64,000 nt of DNA, taken from positions 930,001 to 994,000 of the forward strand of contig JARKIF010000019.1 in NCBI GenBank assembly GCA_029378245.1, given 5' to 3'. The position numbers and the translations under genes are program-made. The stretch is from Roridomyces roridus. Its lineage: Eukaryota; Basidiomycota; Agaricomycetes; Agaricales; Mycenaceae. Below the pieces are notes generated by a model. It saw only the letters and a program-made list of their open reading frames with translations, was not told where the DNA came from and did no database searches. Shown piece after piece: positions 20,878-30,189 of this stretch (its first letter is position 1; every line of letters begins with the position of its first letter).

Positions 20878-23800
20878 TCAAGCGCGAGTCATTCCAAGTC
20901 GAGAGACGAAATACTCGTGCTTGGACTTGTCAAGTGCTTTGGTAAACAAGTCCGCGGTGTTCTCCGAGGTAGGGCAGTAGGAAACTGATACTTCGTTAGA
21001 AGTGAGGTTCTCCCGAATGAAGTGGTGCCGAACGTCAATATGTTTGGAGCGGGCGTGGAAACCAGAGTTCTGCGCGAAGGAGATAGTGCCGTGATTGTCA
21101 ACAGAGATGTGAGTGGGAAGATGGGGTGCGTAGCCGAGCTCAGAGAGCATACTACGAAGCCAGAGAGCTTCGCGGGTGGCTGATGCAAGAGCCATGTACT
21201 CTGCCTCCATGCTCGATAGCGCCGTGGTTGGTTGCTTCTTTGAGTTCCAAGTCACAACTCCCCCTGCAAGGGTTGAGAGGTAGCCGGTGACAGATCGGCG
21301 GTCGTCGGGCGAGTTAGCCCAGTCGGCATCAGAGAATAACTCGATGGTGGAGTGCTGATCCGACGTGTATTTGATACCGAGATTGACAGTGCCGCGAAGG
21401 TAGCGGAAAACTCGTTTGACGGCGGTGAGGTGAGCGGGGCCGGGATTCAGACTGAACTGGGAGAGAGTCTGAACGGCAAAGGAGATGTCGGGCCGTGTGG
21501 AAATGGCGGCGTACATGAGTGATCCAACCATGTGCTGATAGACACGTTTGATCTCAGGGTGAGACTCCGAGTCTGGCGTCTTGGTGAGTTTCACGTGGGG
21601 ATCCATCGGTGTGGTGGAGGGGTTGGAGTTCTGCATCTGGAATCGCTCGAGAATCTTGGTGATGTACTGTGACTGGCTCACAAAGATAGAACCGTCAGTG
21701 TCTCGAGTGATCTCCATTCCCAAAAGTTGGCGAATATCACCGAGTTTCTTGATATTGAACATCTGCTCAAGTTCGGATTCCGCGGCAGCGATGAGGGCGG
21801 GCGATGATGCAAGGATGGTCATGTCATCAACATGAACGGCTATGATCGTGATGTCGGTGCCGCTACGTTTGATGTAAACGCACTGGTCGGATAGAAGGCG
21901 TGAGTATCCGCGGGAGAGGAAGGATGAGTTGAGTTCAATGTTCCAGACACGGCCGGACTGCTTAAGATCATACATAGCCTTGTTGAGTCGTAGTGCGAGA
22001 GTCGTGCCGTCCTGGTATAACTCGGGTTGTTGCATGTAAATCTCCTCATCGAGCTTGCCGTTGAGGTAAGCACCGATAACATCAACCACGTGTATGTCGA
22101 GGTTGTAACGGGCGGCAAGAGCGAGAAGTAGACGGATGGTTTCCATGCGAACGACGGGTGCAAAAGTTTCGTCAAAGTCGATGCCGGGGATCTGAGAAAA
22201 TCCCTTAGCAACGAGACGGGCCTTGTAGCGTGTGATAGAGCCGTTCTCATCGCGCTTAACACGGAAAACCCATTTACAGGGAATGGCGGTACGATCACGG
22301 GGTAAAGGTGCTGGGGAAAATGTATTGAGGTTACGGAGCTGATCCATTTCCTCATCCATCGCTTTCTTCCACTCAAGCCAGTCGGGCCGTGACTTAGCCT
22401 CGTCAACTGTGAGTGGATCATTGGAGATGGGATCGGAATTTACGGCAGGCAGCGCAAAGCCGAGTAGTGCACTGTCGGGCTTAGCGTACTTCCGAGTGCG
22501 TGGGCCAAGGATGATGTTGTCCTCCGAGATGGCACTGCTGATGTCGCGTGGTGCCTTCGGGCGGGGTGCGGTGGCCGGTGATGTGGGAACGGATGGGACA
22601 GGTGTCAGAGTGCTCGGAGTGGGAGCAACGGGAGACGGTGGAATGATGGGGGCGGCTGTTGGCGTCGTTTGCGTAGCCTCAGGCTCAACCATAGTGGATT
22701 TCGAAGTGGAATCCAACAAACTCTCCCCCTTGAGCGGAGGCGGAGCTGTGTCAGATGTGACAGGTTCCCGTATGAAAGTGATGTTCCGTGAGGTAAGTAC
22801 CTTGTGCGTATGTGGGTTGTAGTAACGCCAAGCACCGGATTCGTCGGAAAGTCCAACAAATTTGCAAGATTTAGTCTTAACAAAGACTTTACCGTTCTTG
22901 CCATCCTGCTGCAAGACTTCGCAGGGATTGCCGAATTCCTCTAGAGCACTGACGTCAGGCTTCTTTCCTGTATAGGCCTCGTCCGGTGTAATCTTATCAC
23001 CGAGAGCACGCGAGGGTGACCTATTTTTCAGGTAAGTGGCATAGGCAACGGCTTCGGGCCAGAGGGAAAGGGGTAAGCTGTGTGCGGCGAGCATAGCACA
23101 AGCATGCTCGATAAGCGTGCGATTGAGCCGCTCGGCAACACCGTTCTGCTGAGGTGAGTAAGGTGCCGTGAGCTCAAGACGGATGCCGCGGGAGCCGAGA
23201 TAGTCGCGAACTGCCTTAGAAATGTATTCCTTGGCGTTGTCACAATGAAAAGCTTTGACACGTTTGCCGGTTTGCGTGGAAATGTACGCGTCGTAGTGCT
23301 GCATTTTGTCTATGACCTCCGTGCGCTTCTTCATGAAGTAGAGGATAGTGCGGCGTGTCTTTGCGTCCGTGAAGCTGATGTAATAGCGCTCGCCCGAGAT
23401 GCCGGTGACGCGCGATGGTCCCCAAACATCTGTGAAAGTGTTGTCACCGATGTCAGAATATGTCCGTTCAGCCTCGGCTGGAAACGGAGTGACGTGTGAC
23501 TTGGCTTTGATGCATGCCACGCACTGTGCTGAGGGTGTGCTGGTGGGATCAACCCTCATCCCATTGACCATGTTGTTGTTCTTCAACATCCGGATGGATG
23601 CCGGCGAGATATGGCCAAAAATACGATGCCATTTGTCCCATGAGTGTGCGGGAGCAACGGCGGCAAAGGTTGGTACAGTGGAAACGGCGGGTGCAGTCGG
23701 AACGGGTGATGGGACTGATGGAACAGCGGGCATGGCGGCGGCGGCGGCCGTGATGCGGTTGGCAGGTTGAGTGATCTGGAGTAAGTAGAGGTTACCGATC

Positions 23801-25044
23801 TTTCTGCCACGCATGATTTCGCGTCGACTGGATCCCTTGGTGAATACGTGCATGTAATCACTGTCAAATTGGATCAGAAAGCCAGCATCGGCAATGCGGC
23901 TGATGGACAAGAGGTTGTATGGTGAGCTGGGGACGTGAAGGGAATTATTGAGTGTGATGTTGTATGCCGAACTCTTGACATGAGAGGCAATGACAGCGGA
24001 GCCGGTGCCGTCGCATTTCACACTGCCGAAACCAGTGATGGTTCGGTCACTGTGCGCGTAAGTGGTGAATAATTCCCGCTTCTTGATGATGTGAGATGTG
24101 GCGCCGGAATCGGCGAGCCAGGCGTCAGGGGACAGAGCGGGTGCGGTGGAGTCCCTTGCCATAAAAGCAAAATCCGATGATTCGGGGCTAGGGATTGGTT
24201 CCGCGATGTGTGCGTGATTCTTATTGGCATAACGCTCCTTTGATTGGCGCGTGTTCTGCTCCTTCTGGGACTGTGTGAATGTTCTCCCAGCTTTCACGTC
24301 GCGGCAATCCGAAACCATGTGCCCAATTCTGCCGCAGCCATAGCATGTGACTTTGGCGTTGAATTTGGCGGGCTTGCCGAATTTCTTGCCGTGTGCCGGG
24401 AGCGCTACCTCGTCGGATGAGGGTTTGGCTCGTCGCCGGCGGTCCTGCTCGAGAATACGAGCCACGAGTTTGGTGGAGTCCGTCAACGATGCCGTGTCGA
24501 TGCCTGAGGTAAAAGTGTCCCAGGAATCCGGCAGTGACGTGAGAAGGGTGATGGAGTATTCCTCCTCCGATAATTTGGCGCCCTGGGCGGCCAACTTGGT
24601 GCGTAGATTTTTGAGAGCTCGAATGTGCTCTTCAACGTTCCCACCTTCCTCGCAATGGAGGCGTGAGAGTTGTCGACGGAGAAGGACGATGGCGATCACA
24701 CCTTTCGGCTGATAGGTGTCGGCAAGGGTGGTCCAGGCTGTGGATGACGATGTGGCGTCAGTAATGTACACCAACGGATCGTCGGAAACACGAAGACGGA
24801 TCTGGGAGAGGGCCTGTCGGTCCTTACGATCCCAATCAAGAATTTCCTTCGCCTTCGCGCCCTGTGGATCAACAATTTCTCCACTGGCGTTAAAGGTGTG
24901 GACGGGGCGTGGAATGGTACCGGTGACATATTCGATCAGATTCTGATCAGTGAGAATGTCGGTCATTTTCACAGCCCATGTAGCGTAGTTCTCCTCCCCA
25001 AGGAGATGCTGGATGCGGTAGGCGGATGTCGATGATTCGGACAT
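20878..25044 (-). CDS. Copia Gag-Pol polyprotein, 1388 aa
   Basis: Encodes all retrotransposition functions in one frame from ATG 25044. In order: Gag (UBN2-type, residues about 1-220); CCHC zinc knuckle CYGCGRIGHMVSDC (about 231); aspartic protease WLADSGATSH (about 311); integrase with HHCC zinc finger (HRIFGH...CVACIKAK) and D-D-E core including HCDNAKEY and QQNGVAERLNRT (about 480-650); a proline-rich linker; reverse transcriptase with KARLVAKGFSQ, DVIGAYLNG and the VHVDD active site (about 930-1080); RNase H with SSMEAEYMAL (about 1276). No stop or frame break is present. There is no separate Gag-Pol frameshift, as usual for copia single-ORF elements. Confidence 0.97.
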   Translation of the reverse strand: MSESSTSAYRIQHLLGEENYATWAVKMTDILTDQNLIEYVTGTIPRPVHTFNASGEIVDPQGAKAKEILDWDRKDRQALSQIRLRVSDDPLVYITDATSSSTAWTTLADTYQPKGVIAIVLLRRQLSRLHCEEGGNVEEHIRALKNLRTKLAAQGAKLSEEEYSITLLTSLPDSWDTFTSGIDTASLTDSTKLVARILEQDRRRRAKPSSDEVALPAHGKKFGKPAKFNAKVTCYGCGRIGHMVSDCRDVKAGRTFTQSQKEQNTRQSKERYANKNHAHIAEPIPSPESSDFAFMARDSTAPALSPDAWLADSGATSHIIKKRELFTTYAHSDRTITGFGSVKCDGTGSAVIASHVKSSAYNITLNNSLHVPSSPYNLLSISRIADAGFLIQFDSDYMHVFTKGSSRREIMRGRKIGNLYLLQITQPANRITAAAAAMPAVPSVPSPVPTAPAVSTVPTFAAVAPAHSWDKWHRIFGHISPASIRMLKNNNMVNGMRVDPTSTPSAQCVACIKAKSHVTPFPAEAERTYSDIGDNTFTDVWGPSRVTGISGERYYISFTDAKTRRTILYFMKKRTEVIDKMQHYDAYISTQTGKRVKAFHCDNAKEYISKAVRDYLGSRGIRLELTAPYSPQQNGVAERLNRTLIEHACAMLAAHSLPLSLWPEAVAYATYLKNRSPSRALGDKITPDEAYTGKKPDVSALEEFGNPCEVLQQDGKNGKVFVKTKSCKFVGLSDESGAWRYYNPHTHKVLTSRNITFIREPVTSDTAPPPLKGESLLDSTSKSTMVEPEATQTTPTAAPIIPPSPVAPTPSTLTPVPSVPTSPATAPRPKAPRDISSAISEDNIILGPRTRKYAKPDSALLGFALPAVNSDPISNDPLTVDEAKSRPDWLEWKKAMDEEMDQLRNLNTFSPAPLPRDRTAIPCKWVFRVKRDENGSITRYKARLVAKGFSQIPGIDFDETFAPVVRMETIRLLLALAARYNLDIHVVDVIGAYLNGKLDEEIYMQQPELYQDGTTLALRLNKAMYDLKQSGRVWNIELNSSFLSRGYSRLLSDQCVYIKRSGTDITIIAVHVDDMTILASSPALIAAAESELEQMFNIKKLGDIRQLLGMEITRDTDGSIFVSQSQYITKILERFQMQNSNPSTTPMDPHVKLTKTPDSESHPEIKRVYQHMVGSLMYAAISTRPDISFAVQTLSQFSLNPGPAHLTAVKRVFRYLRGTVNLGIKYTSDQHSTIELFSDADWANSPDDRRSVTGYLSTLAGGVVTWNSKKQPTTALSSMEAEYMALASATREALWLRSMLSELGYAPHLPTHISVDNHGTISFAQNSGFHARSKHIDVRHHFIRENLTSNEVSVSYCPTSENTADLFTKALDKSKHEYFVSRLGMTRA

Positions 25045-25078
25045 GATAACAATGTGGGGATGGTGATCCTAGGTTTAG

Positions 25079-25243
25079 ATCGAGAGGCGTCGAGTGTGCG
25101 TCGAAAAACGGTGATCAAGGCGTGTGACGGTTTGAGCTGTCAAGCTGGCGTGTGATTATCGAGAGGCGTCGAGTGTGCGTCGAAAACCGGTGATTAACGT
25201 GTGTGACGGTTTGAGCGGTCAAGCTGGTGATAGACGTGTGATT
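25079..25243 (-). repeat. 79-bp tandem repeat in the copia leader
   Basis: Two copies (25079-25157 and about 25158-25243) sharing ATCGAGAGGCGTCGAG and GTGTGACGGTTTGAG, lying between the primer-binding site and the gag start codon. Possible role in packaging or translation is inference only. Confidence 0.8.
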
Positions 25244-25281
25244 ATTCGGGAGAAGTTCAGTTACGGCCGGGGCCCATAACC

Positions 25282-25462
25282 TATTGTTGGATGATGTTCG
25301 ATGAGTGTGAACAAGAGAAGAATAATGCATTCAGTGGTTGAACTACGGGCTTATATACTACGGATAATATCTAGAAGATTCTACTACAGTGAAGAGAGAA
25401 TTAGCAATAGCTGAGTAAATAGAATCGGGTAGAATCTCGGGGAAATAATTATAATTACAACA
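25282..25462 (-). repeat. 5' LTR of the copia element
   Basis: 181 bp. On the minus strand it is followed directly by the primer-binding site (about 25270-25281). Confidence 0.93.
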
Positions 25463-25564
25463 GATCGAAAATTTGATATCCATTGCGCAGATATAGAGGC
25501 CAGAGACCTTATGTAAGCTTAGGCTTGGTTTCTTGGTAGCAGCCAAGTAGACTGCAGTGACTGT

Positions 25565-25581
25565 GCTCGTTCGAATCGGGC
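25565..25581 (+). repeat. Isolated T-arm-like repeat
   Basis: Stem GCTCG/CGGGC around loop TTCGAAT, 100 bp outside the copia element. The copia insertion therefore lies inside a field of these repeats (20.5 kb and 25.6 kb copies flank it). Confidence 0.6.
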
Positions 25582-25798
25582 TTGGTCAGTGCCTGGTAAC
25601 TGCACCTTCTTTTATACTATTTCTAGGCCAATTCTAGGCGCATGAGAGCTGGTCGCTGGTGCGAAACGAATTTATTTACCGTAGGGAATCAAGAGGCGAA
25701 ACTGAGTGGTTCAGCGGCCATCCTCGGCTAAAGCCGGCGGGGCTATCTCTCCATCAGTGATAGCACGTGACTCCGTTTAGGCTCTCTTCCTTACCGTC

Positions 25799-27210
25799 AT
25801 GGACAATCGATACGGCGTCGAAGGAATGCATGGAATCGGCGGCGGGGGCGTCGTCTCTGCAGAATCTGAACGCAAGTGCGTACTAGCCCTTCCTCAAGCA
25901 CGGCACTCGTCAAGCACTCGCACTGAAAAAAGCCCAGTCTGCGCATCGCAGAAGATCTGTGCCGCAGAGGCCGACCGCAGGACTCGCTTCCCTATCTGCA
26001 GGAAGCCATGAAGGACAAGAATAACTATGACGCAGAGATCCAATTCGCGTACCTCTCCCCGGATCTCTTGTTCTCGATCGAGGTTATGGAGTCTGCAGAA
26101 AAAAGAGGTATGTGGATGGCTCTTCCGATCATTGCAGCTTTGTATACCTTGATATTCTGGCCGCGCGCTTCTCAAATCCCGTCTGGGTGCCAACTGCTTC
26201 GACGACAACGGCCCCTGCGTTGGCAAGTTTCACGACATCGTCTTGACGCGGCCGTACATGCGTGTCCTGCAGACACATGTGCGCTTCTGCTTCGAGACGA
26301 AGCAGTATGCCAAAGCCGCGTCAGTTTAACGTCCCCCTCCCTGTGCTCCGGCTCATCTTTCTCAAGGGGAACCATAATGGAAATGATGCGCCTCTGTCCC
26401 TTGGACAATCTGAGGCAACGCTTCTGGCTCGCGCCCTTCCTCATCCGCCTTGGCCGCCCCGCTGACGCACTCTCTCTCTGCCTGGCATGGCTCGACGCAG
26501 CCAAAAACGACACAATCCTCGTCAGAGGCGGCACCACCTTCCCTGCACCCAGCGCTGACCTCCTCCCACCCGACATCGAAGAATCCTACTCGGAATACTC
26601 TGCGTGCGACTTGGCGTACAACGCCGCGTTGGCGGCTTTCAAACTCTGGGGCGCCGACTCTCCCAAGGCGGCTCAGCTGCTACGTATCGCAGTCCGCACG
26701 CAGCGAGACATCCTCCTCAAGATTGTCATGCGCCGCCCGCAGCCCAGTGCGTCGCCTCGTCTACGATTTTGATTTTCTCGGCGGACTTACGCTGCCCGTG
26801 TAGAGGAGGGAAGCCTTGCCAGCCGCACGTTTAATGGTCCAGAGGAGGCCAACGAGTATCTGTGGGTAGCGCAGGATCTCTGGACGGAGCCTGATGTGTG
26901 GGCATGGATCAATCGGGATCCGGCGCTGACTGGGGTGTTGAAGGAGTGTTCGCGTCCGGAGTGTGTGACCAAGGAAACGGAGCCCGGGGAGTTCAAGCGC
27001 TGTTCGGCTTGCTGGCAGGTAGGTCTGAGGCTTTCGGCTGCGTGCACATACTGACTGGGGTGTTGTAGGTAGCGTACTGCGCCTCGGCGTGCCAGAAGGA
27101 AGATTGGAAGCGCCACAAGAAAGGTGGGCTGCTCTTCAAGTTTGCTTATTATGTTCCTTACGACGATCGGAAGACTGCACAGTACACACGCAGAGTAAGA
27201 AGGCTATGAA
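25799..27210 (+). CDS. MYND zinc finger protein with TPR-like region
   Basis: A C-terminal MYND finger (zinc-binding protein-interaction module) is clear: CSRPEC, CSACWQ, then across an intron YCASACQKEDWKRHKK. Upstream are helical repeat-like segments: YLQEAMKDKNNYDAEIQFAY, LLKSRLGANCFDD, YMRVLQTHVRFCFETKQYAKA, MEMMRLCPLDNLRQRFWL, LAYNAALAAFKLWG. Introns at 26320-26366, about 26746-26804 and about 27019-27068 fit. Two junctions do not. The N-terminal frames (ATG 25799; AQSAHR versus EDLCRRGRPQDS) do not join in phase. The intron after EKRG (donor about 26108) would need to end ...ATTCTG rather than AG to reach LLKSRLG. It is therefore either a decayed gene or one with non-canonical splicing. 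Start and stop are approximate. Confidence 0.65.
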
Positions 27211-27580
27211 GAATCTCGTCAAGAACAAGGCGACGAAGATGCCGGTCGTCATCTTGAAGGATGGGATTCTTCACACTGCGTGAGGATGGTTTATGGCTGG
27301 AAGGACGGATGGTGGATTCTAATTTACTGTACATAATGAATGTTTCTTGTTTTTACGCCGACACTGAGCCCTTGATAGCCACACACAAATGGATTCACGG
27401 TGTACACTTCTGCAGCTTGAAGTTGCGCCCGGAGGTTCATCCAGTGATCCCATCATTGATTACCTGGTCAGTACCGTCGCGGGTCTACATCGCCACATCT
27501 GCATCAACTTTGATCTACACTCTTGCTTCCGACCCTCATCTCATCCAGAGCGATTACATCTGATACTACTCGAAATCCCG

Positions 27581-28606
27581 ATGAGCGGAGCAGATCATGT
27601 GCCCCGGGAGATTTGGAGAGAGATTCTGGGTCAAGTCCCCTGGTACGAAACCGAAGTTTTCGAAAATCTTTCCTTGGTTTGCCGCACTTTCCTGCCCATA
27701 GCTCGATCGGTCTTGTTCTATCATCTCCGCTTGGAACCATTCATCATGCGTCGGGACGTAGTCCTCCTGCCGCCCGCTAATGACTTGGCTCGTCGCTTGC
27801 AGCGCATCGAGTTCTGGTGCTCACCCGACGTTGCGTCGTCGGTCCGCAGCTGTACCATCTATCCATCGGAGGGAAGTTGGGATCGTGGTTTGTCTCAATG
27901 GGCCGAGTCGGAGACTCCAGACATCTTGTTGGACGCGTTATTGCTGCGTCTCGATCGTTTCACGGGACTTCGGAAACTCAAGGTATATGATATCCAGTTT
28001 ACCCAAGCCAGGGTGGACATCCTCCACCACCTCCCGAATCTGCACAAACTTCATATTTCCGACTGTCCCGTTGCTCCGGGTCAACACATAGCAGTCTCCC
28101 CGCTCACTCTATGTATCACCAACCTCGCGTTGTACCCCAAGGAAAACAGCCATGCCGCGGATGAATTCTGGTATGACCTTGTGCAGCCAGACCAGCTACG
28201 TGTACTCGAGGCCCACTTCCGTCATGTTCGTCCTGCCGCATCCCAAATCCCAATCTTCCCGCGAGTCCACACACTGAGGATCTGCATCCTGCCCGAGGGC
28301 GACAACGAGCCCTCCCATTGCTTCGCGACGTTATCGAATTTTCCAGGAGTACGCTCGCTCAGGATCCTTGCCCGCGGACTGGAGAGCAGCCAGTTTGACG
28401 CATCCGCCCTTCTCCCCGTGCTCGAGGAATATTTCGGCGAGATTGAACCTCTTCCGCTCTTCCTCAGTGCCAACTCACTGCGTCGCGTCCAAATATGCAA
28501 AGTTCGTCCCGAGCACCTGATCGCTCTGACTCAGTTCCGGGGAGGACACGGGCATAAAATCACCGCCCTATGTCGTGGGATGGATTCGAACCACAAGCTC
28601 CTTTAG
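27581..28606 (+). CDS. F-box domain protein
   Basis: Single-exon 341-codon frame from ATG 27581 (the open frame extends to 27389, but this Met precedes the domain). N-terminal F-box: HVPREIWREILGQVP, then LSLVCRTFLPIARSVLFYHL. F-boxes recruit Skp1 in SCF ubiquitin ligases. The rest has LRR-like segments (RFTGLRKLKVYDIQF, LHHLPNLHKLHISDC, RVHTLRICILPEG, VRSLRILARGL) as expected for substrate recognition. The last 10 or so codons run into a T-arm-like repeat (28579-28595), so the original C-terminus may have been replaced. Target unknown. Confidence 0.85.
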   Translation: MSGADHVPREIWREILGQVPWYETEVFENLSLVCRTFLPIARSVLFYHLRLEPFIMRRDVVLLPPANDLARRLQRIEFWCSPDVASSVRSCTIYPSEGSWDRGLSQWAESETPDILLDALLLRLDRFTGLRKLKVYDIQFTQARVDILHHLPNLHKLHISDCPVAPGQHIAVSPLTLCITNLALYPKENSHAADEFWYDLVQPDQLRVLEAHFRHVRPAASQIPIFPRVHTLRICILPEGDNEPSHCFATLSNFPGVRSLRILARGLESSQFDASALLPVLEEYFGEIEPLPLFLSANSLRRVQICKVRPEHLIALTQFRGGHGHKITALCRGMDSNHKLL

Positions 28607-29120
28607 ATCTACCTTGCCTTGCGAATTGGAGTGTCTTGGCAGTGGCACGAGCTCGGCGACAGTTTTCAAACATCGTTATCCGGTTTCTGTAATTTATGTA
28701 AGGGTACCCGTTGTTCACAAGCGTAAAAATGTTCAACAAAGGCCAGCTAAACGGCGTCATACCTATTACCAAGTAAGTAGAAAAATCCATTGCGAAAGCC
28801 CCGCGTTATGCCTTCGCATGGAAGCGCGTTCCTTGCTTGGCCACAGCTTCGGTTCGGACTACGCTCCTGCAGCTTTGGCGTGCTACTGACATTGTTTGCA
28901 GGATTAGTTTCTCGTAGACAGACTACGATACAGCTGACGAACAATTATGTCGCTGTATGTACCGCCGTGGAAGCCTCGGGAGTCGGACGGGATATTATTC
29001 TGACTCATGCAATCAAGGCAAAGAACGGAACAAAGCCTTTCAAGCGCCGTTCTGGAGTGTTGGAGGTGCCTTTTCTGCTCTTGAGTCTTAGCACCTCTCC
29101 TCGGCAGCCTGGGTATGACA
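28579..29120 (-). repeat. T-arm-like repeat, second family, with long tail
   Basis: Minus-strand T-arm at 28579-28595 (loop TTCGAAT, partner GGATG). About 450 bp further on, 29039-29082 (CTTTCAAGCGCCGTTCT...) matches 49976-50020 downstream of another copy. The two loci therefore share an extended repeat. Confidence 0.6.
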
Positions 29121-29289
29121 ACTCCATCAATGATCATTTACCCCAAACTTCTGTTGCTGTATAGTCAACACGCACAATGGACACCAAGTCTTTGAGCATT
29201 AAATGTAGCAGTGTACGGGATCCTCTTCATGAACTTTTCCAGTGATTACTTCATATAGCAACTGTTGGCCAAGTCCGCCTTATCGTTTT

Positions 29290-29455
29290 TTGCCTTTCGG
29301 GGCTATGTCACGGAAATTTTGAATTTTCGCAGTGCGAAAATGTTGCGCAAATCTTTGATGGTGATTGACATTGACATGAGAAAACTATTTTATTTCCGTG
29401 CCGCGTAAATGCTGCGTAAATAAAGAATTTCCGCACCGCAGAAAAGATGCCTTCC
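29290..29455. repeat. Motif-iterated repeat (GCGGAAATTT/CGCAAAAT-type)
   Basis: Reiterated words such as TTTCGCAGTGCGAAAAT, TTTCCGTGCCGCG and TTTCCGCACCGC build imperfect palindromes. No coding capacity. Resembles the other motif-iterated elements in the window; ends not resolved. Confidence 0.5.
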
Positions 29456-29913
29456 CCCCTGTGTGGCCGTATAGAAAAGAATGAAGATGCCAGGGAATTT
29501 ACCTGACTAATATCTATTTGTGTAAGAGCTCCTCAGCCTCTTTCCGAGTACTTTACGTAATCGGTCATATGATTTTTGTCCCGTACCAGGTTTGGCTGTT
29601 CACGATTTTCGTGTAACCAGAAATCTGTGAGCTCACGTGACTTAAGGTGTGTTTCCCTCGGTCGATTCCCGCCGCAGCCGTTCTATTTTTTCTTTTGTAT
29701 GCCATGTGCTCCTTGTCTTTTCCTTTGTATTGCGGGTCCTCTGAGTCTGCCTGCACTTTCCATTTCTCTATTTTCCATGCATGTTCTAACCTGTTAGAAG
29801 GGCCTTGAATATTTACAGAATTCTTCGAGCACCGGGGGAGGCCCATTCTTTCCCTCAGTGTTGTTGTTTGTCCTTTGATCAAGGGAAATTGTGCCGCTGA
29901 CGTAATCTATCAA

Positions 29914-30159
29914 TACTGTAGTATTACGTTCAATTCGTATGGACATTTGACGTGTGACTTTCCATACGAATGGAGCCTTTCGTATGCGACGGCCGGCACG
30001 TCCCAAAAAGGCAATTTGATCCGCCGTCAGGCGGCGGCACGCACCGGCAGGGCTCGGCGGAGCGAAAATTTTGCTTGCGACCCTGTTACATACAAAAATT
30101 TCCATTTAAAAAATCCCGTGTGACCCGTGACCATACGAATTGAACGTAATACTACAGTA
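29914..30159. mobile_element. Tc1/mariner-type MITE with 27-bp TIR
   Basis: Element 29916-30157 (242 bp) has perfect inverted ends beginning CTGTAGTATTACGTTCAATT on the left and the complement on the right. It is flanked by TA on both sides (29914-29915 and 30158-30159). TA duplication and CTGTA...TACAG ends fit Tc1/mariner. No transposase inside. It lies just 3' of the NLR-type gene and the frame of that gene's last ORF runs into it. Confidence 0.93.
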
Positions 30160-30189
30160 CTTAGTAAAAAGCAGATGCAGCCCAAAAGT

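Larger units (their letters stand above)
20690..25462 (-). mobile_element. Intact Ty1/copia LTR retrotransposon
   Basis: Full-length 4.8-kb element read on the minus strand. The LTRs at 20690-20870 and 25282-25462 are identical by eye over 181 bp, with TGTTG...CAACA core ends plus a shared ATA. A 5-bp TSD GATCG lies at 20685-20689 and 25463-25467. After the 5' LTR comes GGTTATGGGCCC, complementary (one mismatch) to the anticodon region of initiator tRNA-Met, as in copia-type priming. Before the 3' LTR is a polypurine tract (GAGGGGGAGTG). One uninterrupted gag-pol frame and identical LTRs imply a recent, possibly still active insertion. Confidence 0.96.

Noticed and set aside
22409..24946. Plus-strand ORFs of 60-140 codons across the copia element
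   Set aside because: They are shadows of the intact 1388-codon gag-pol frame on the minus strand.
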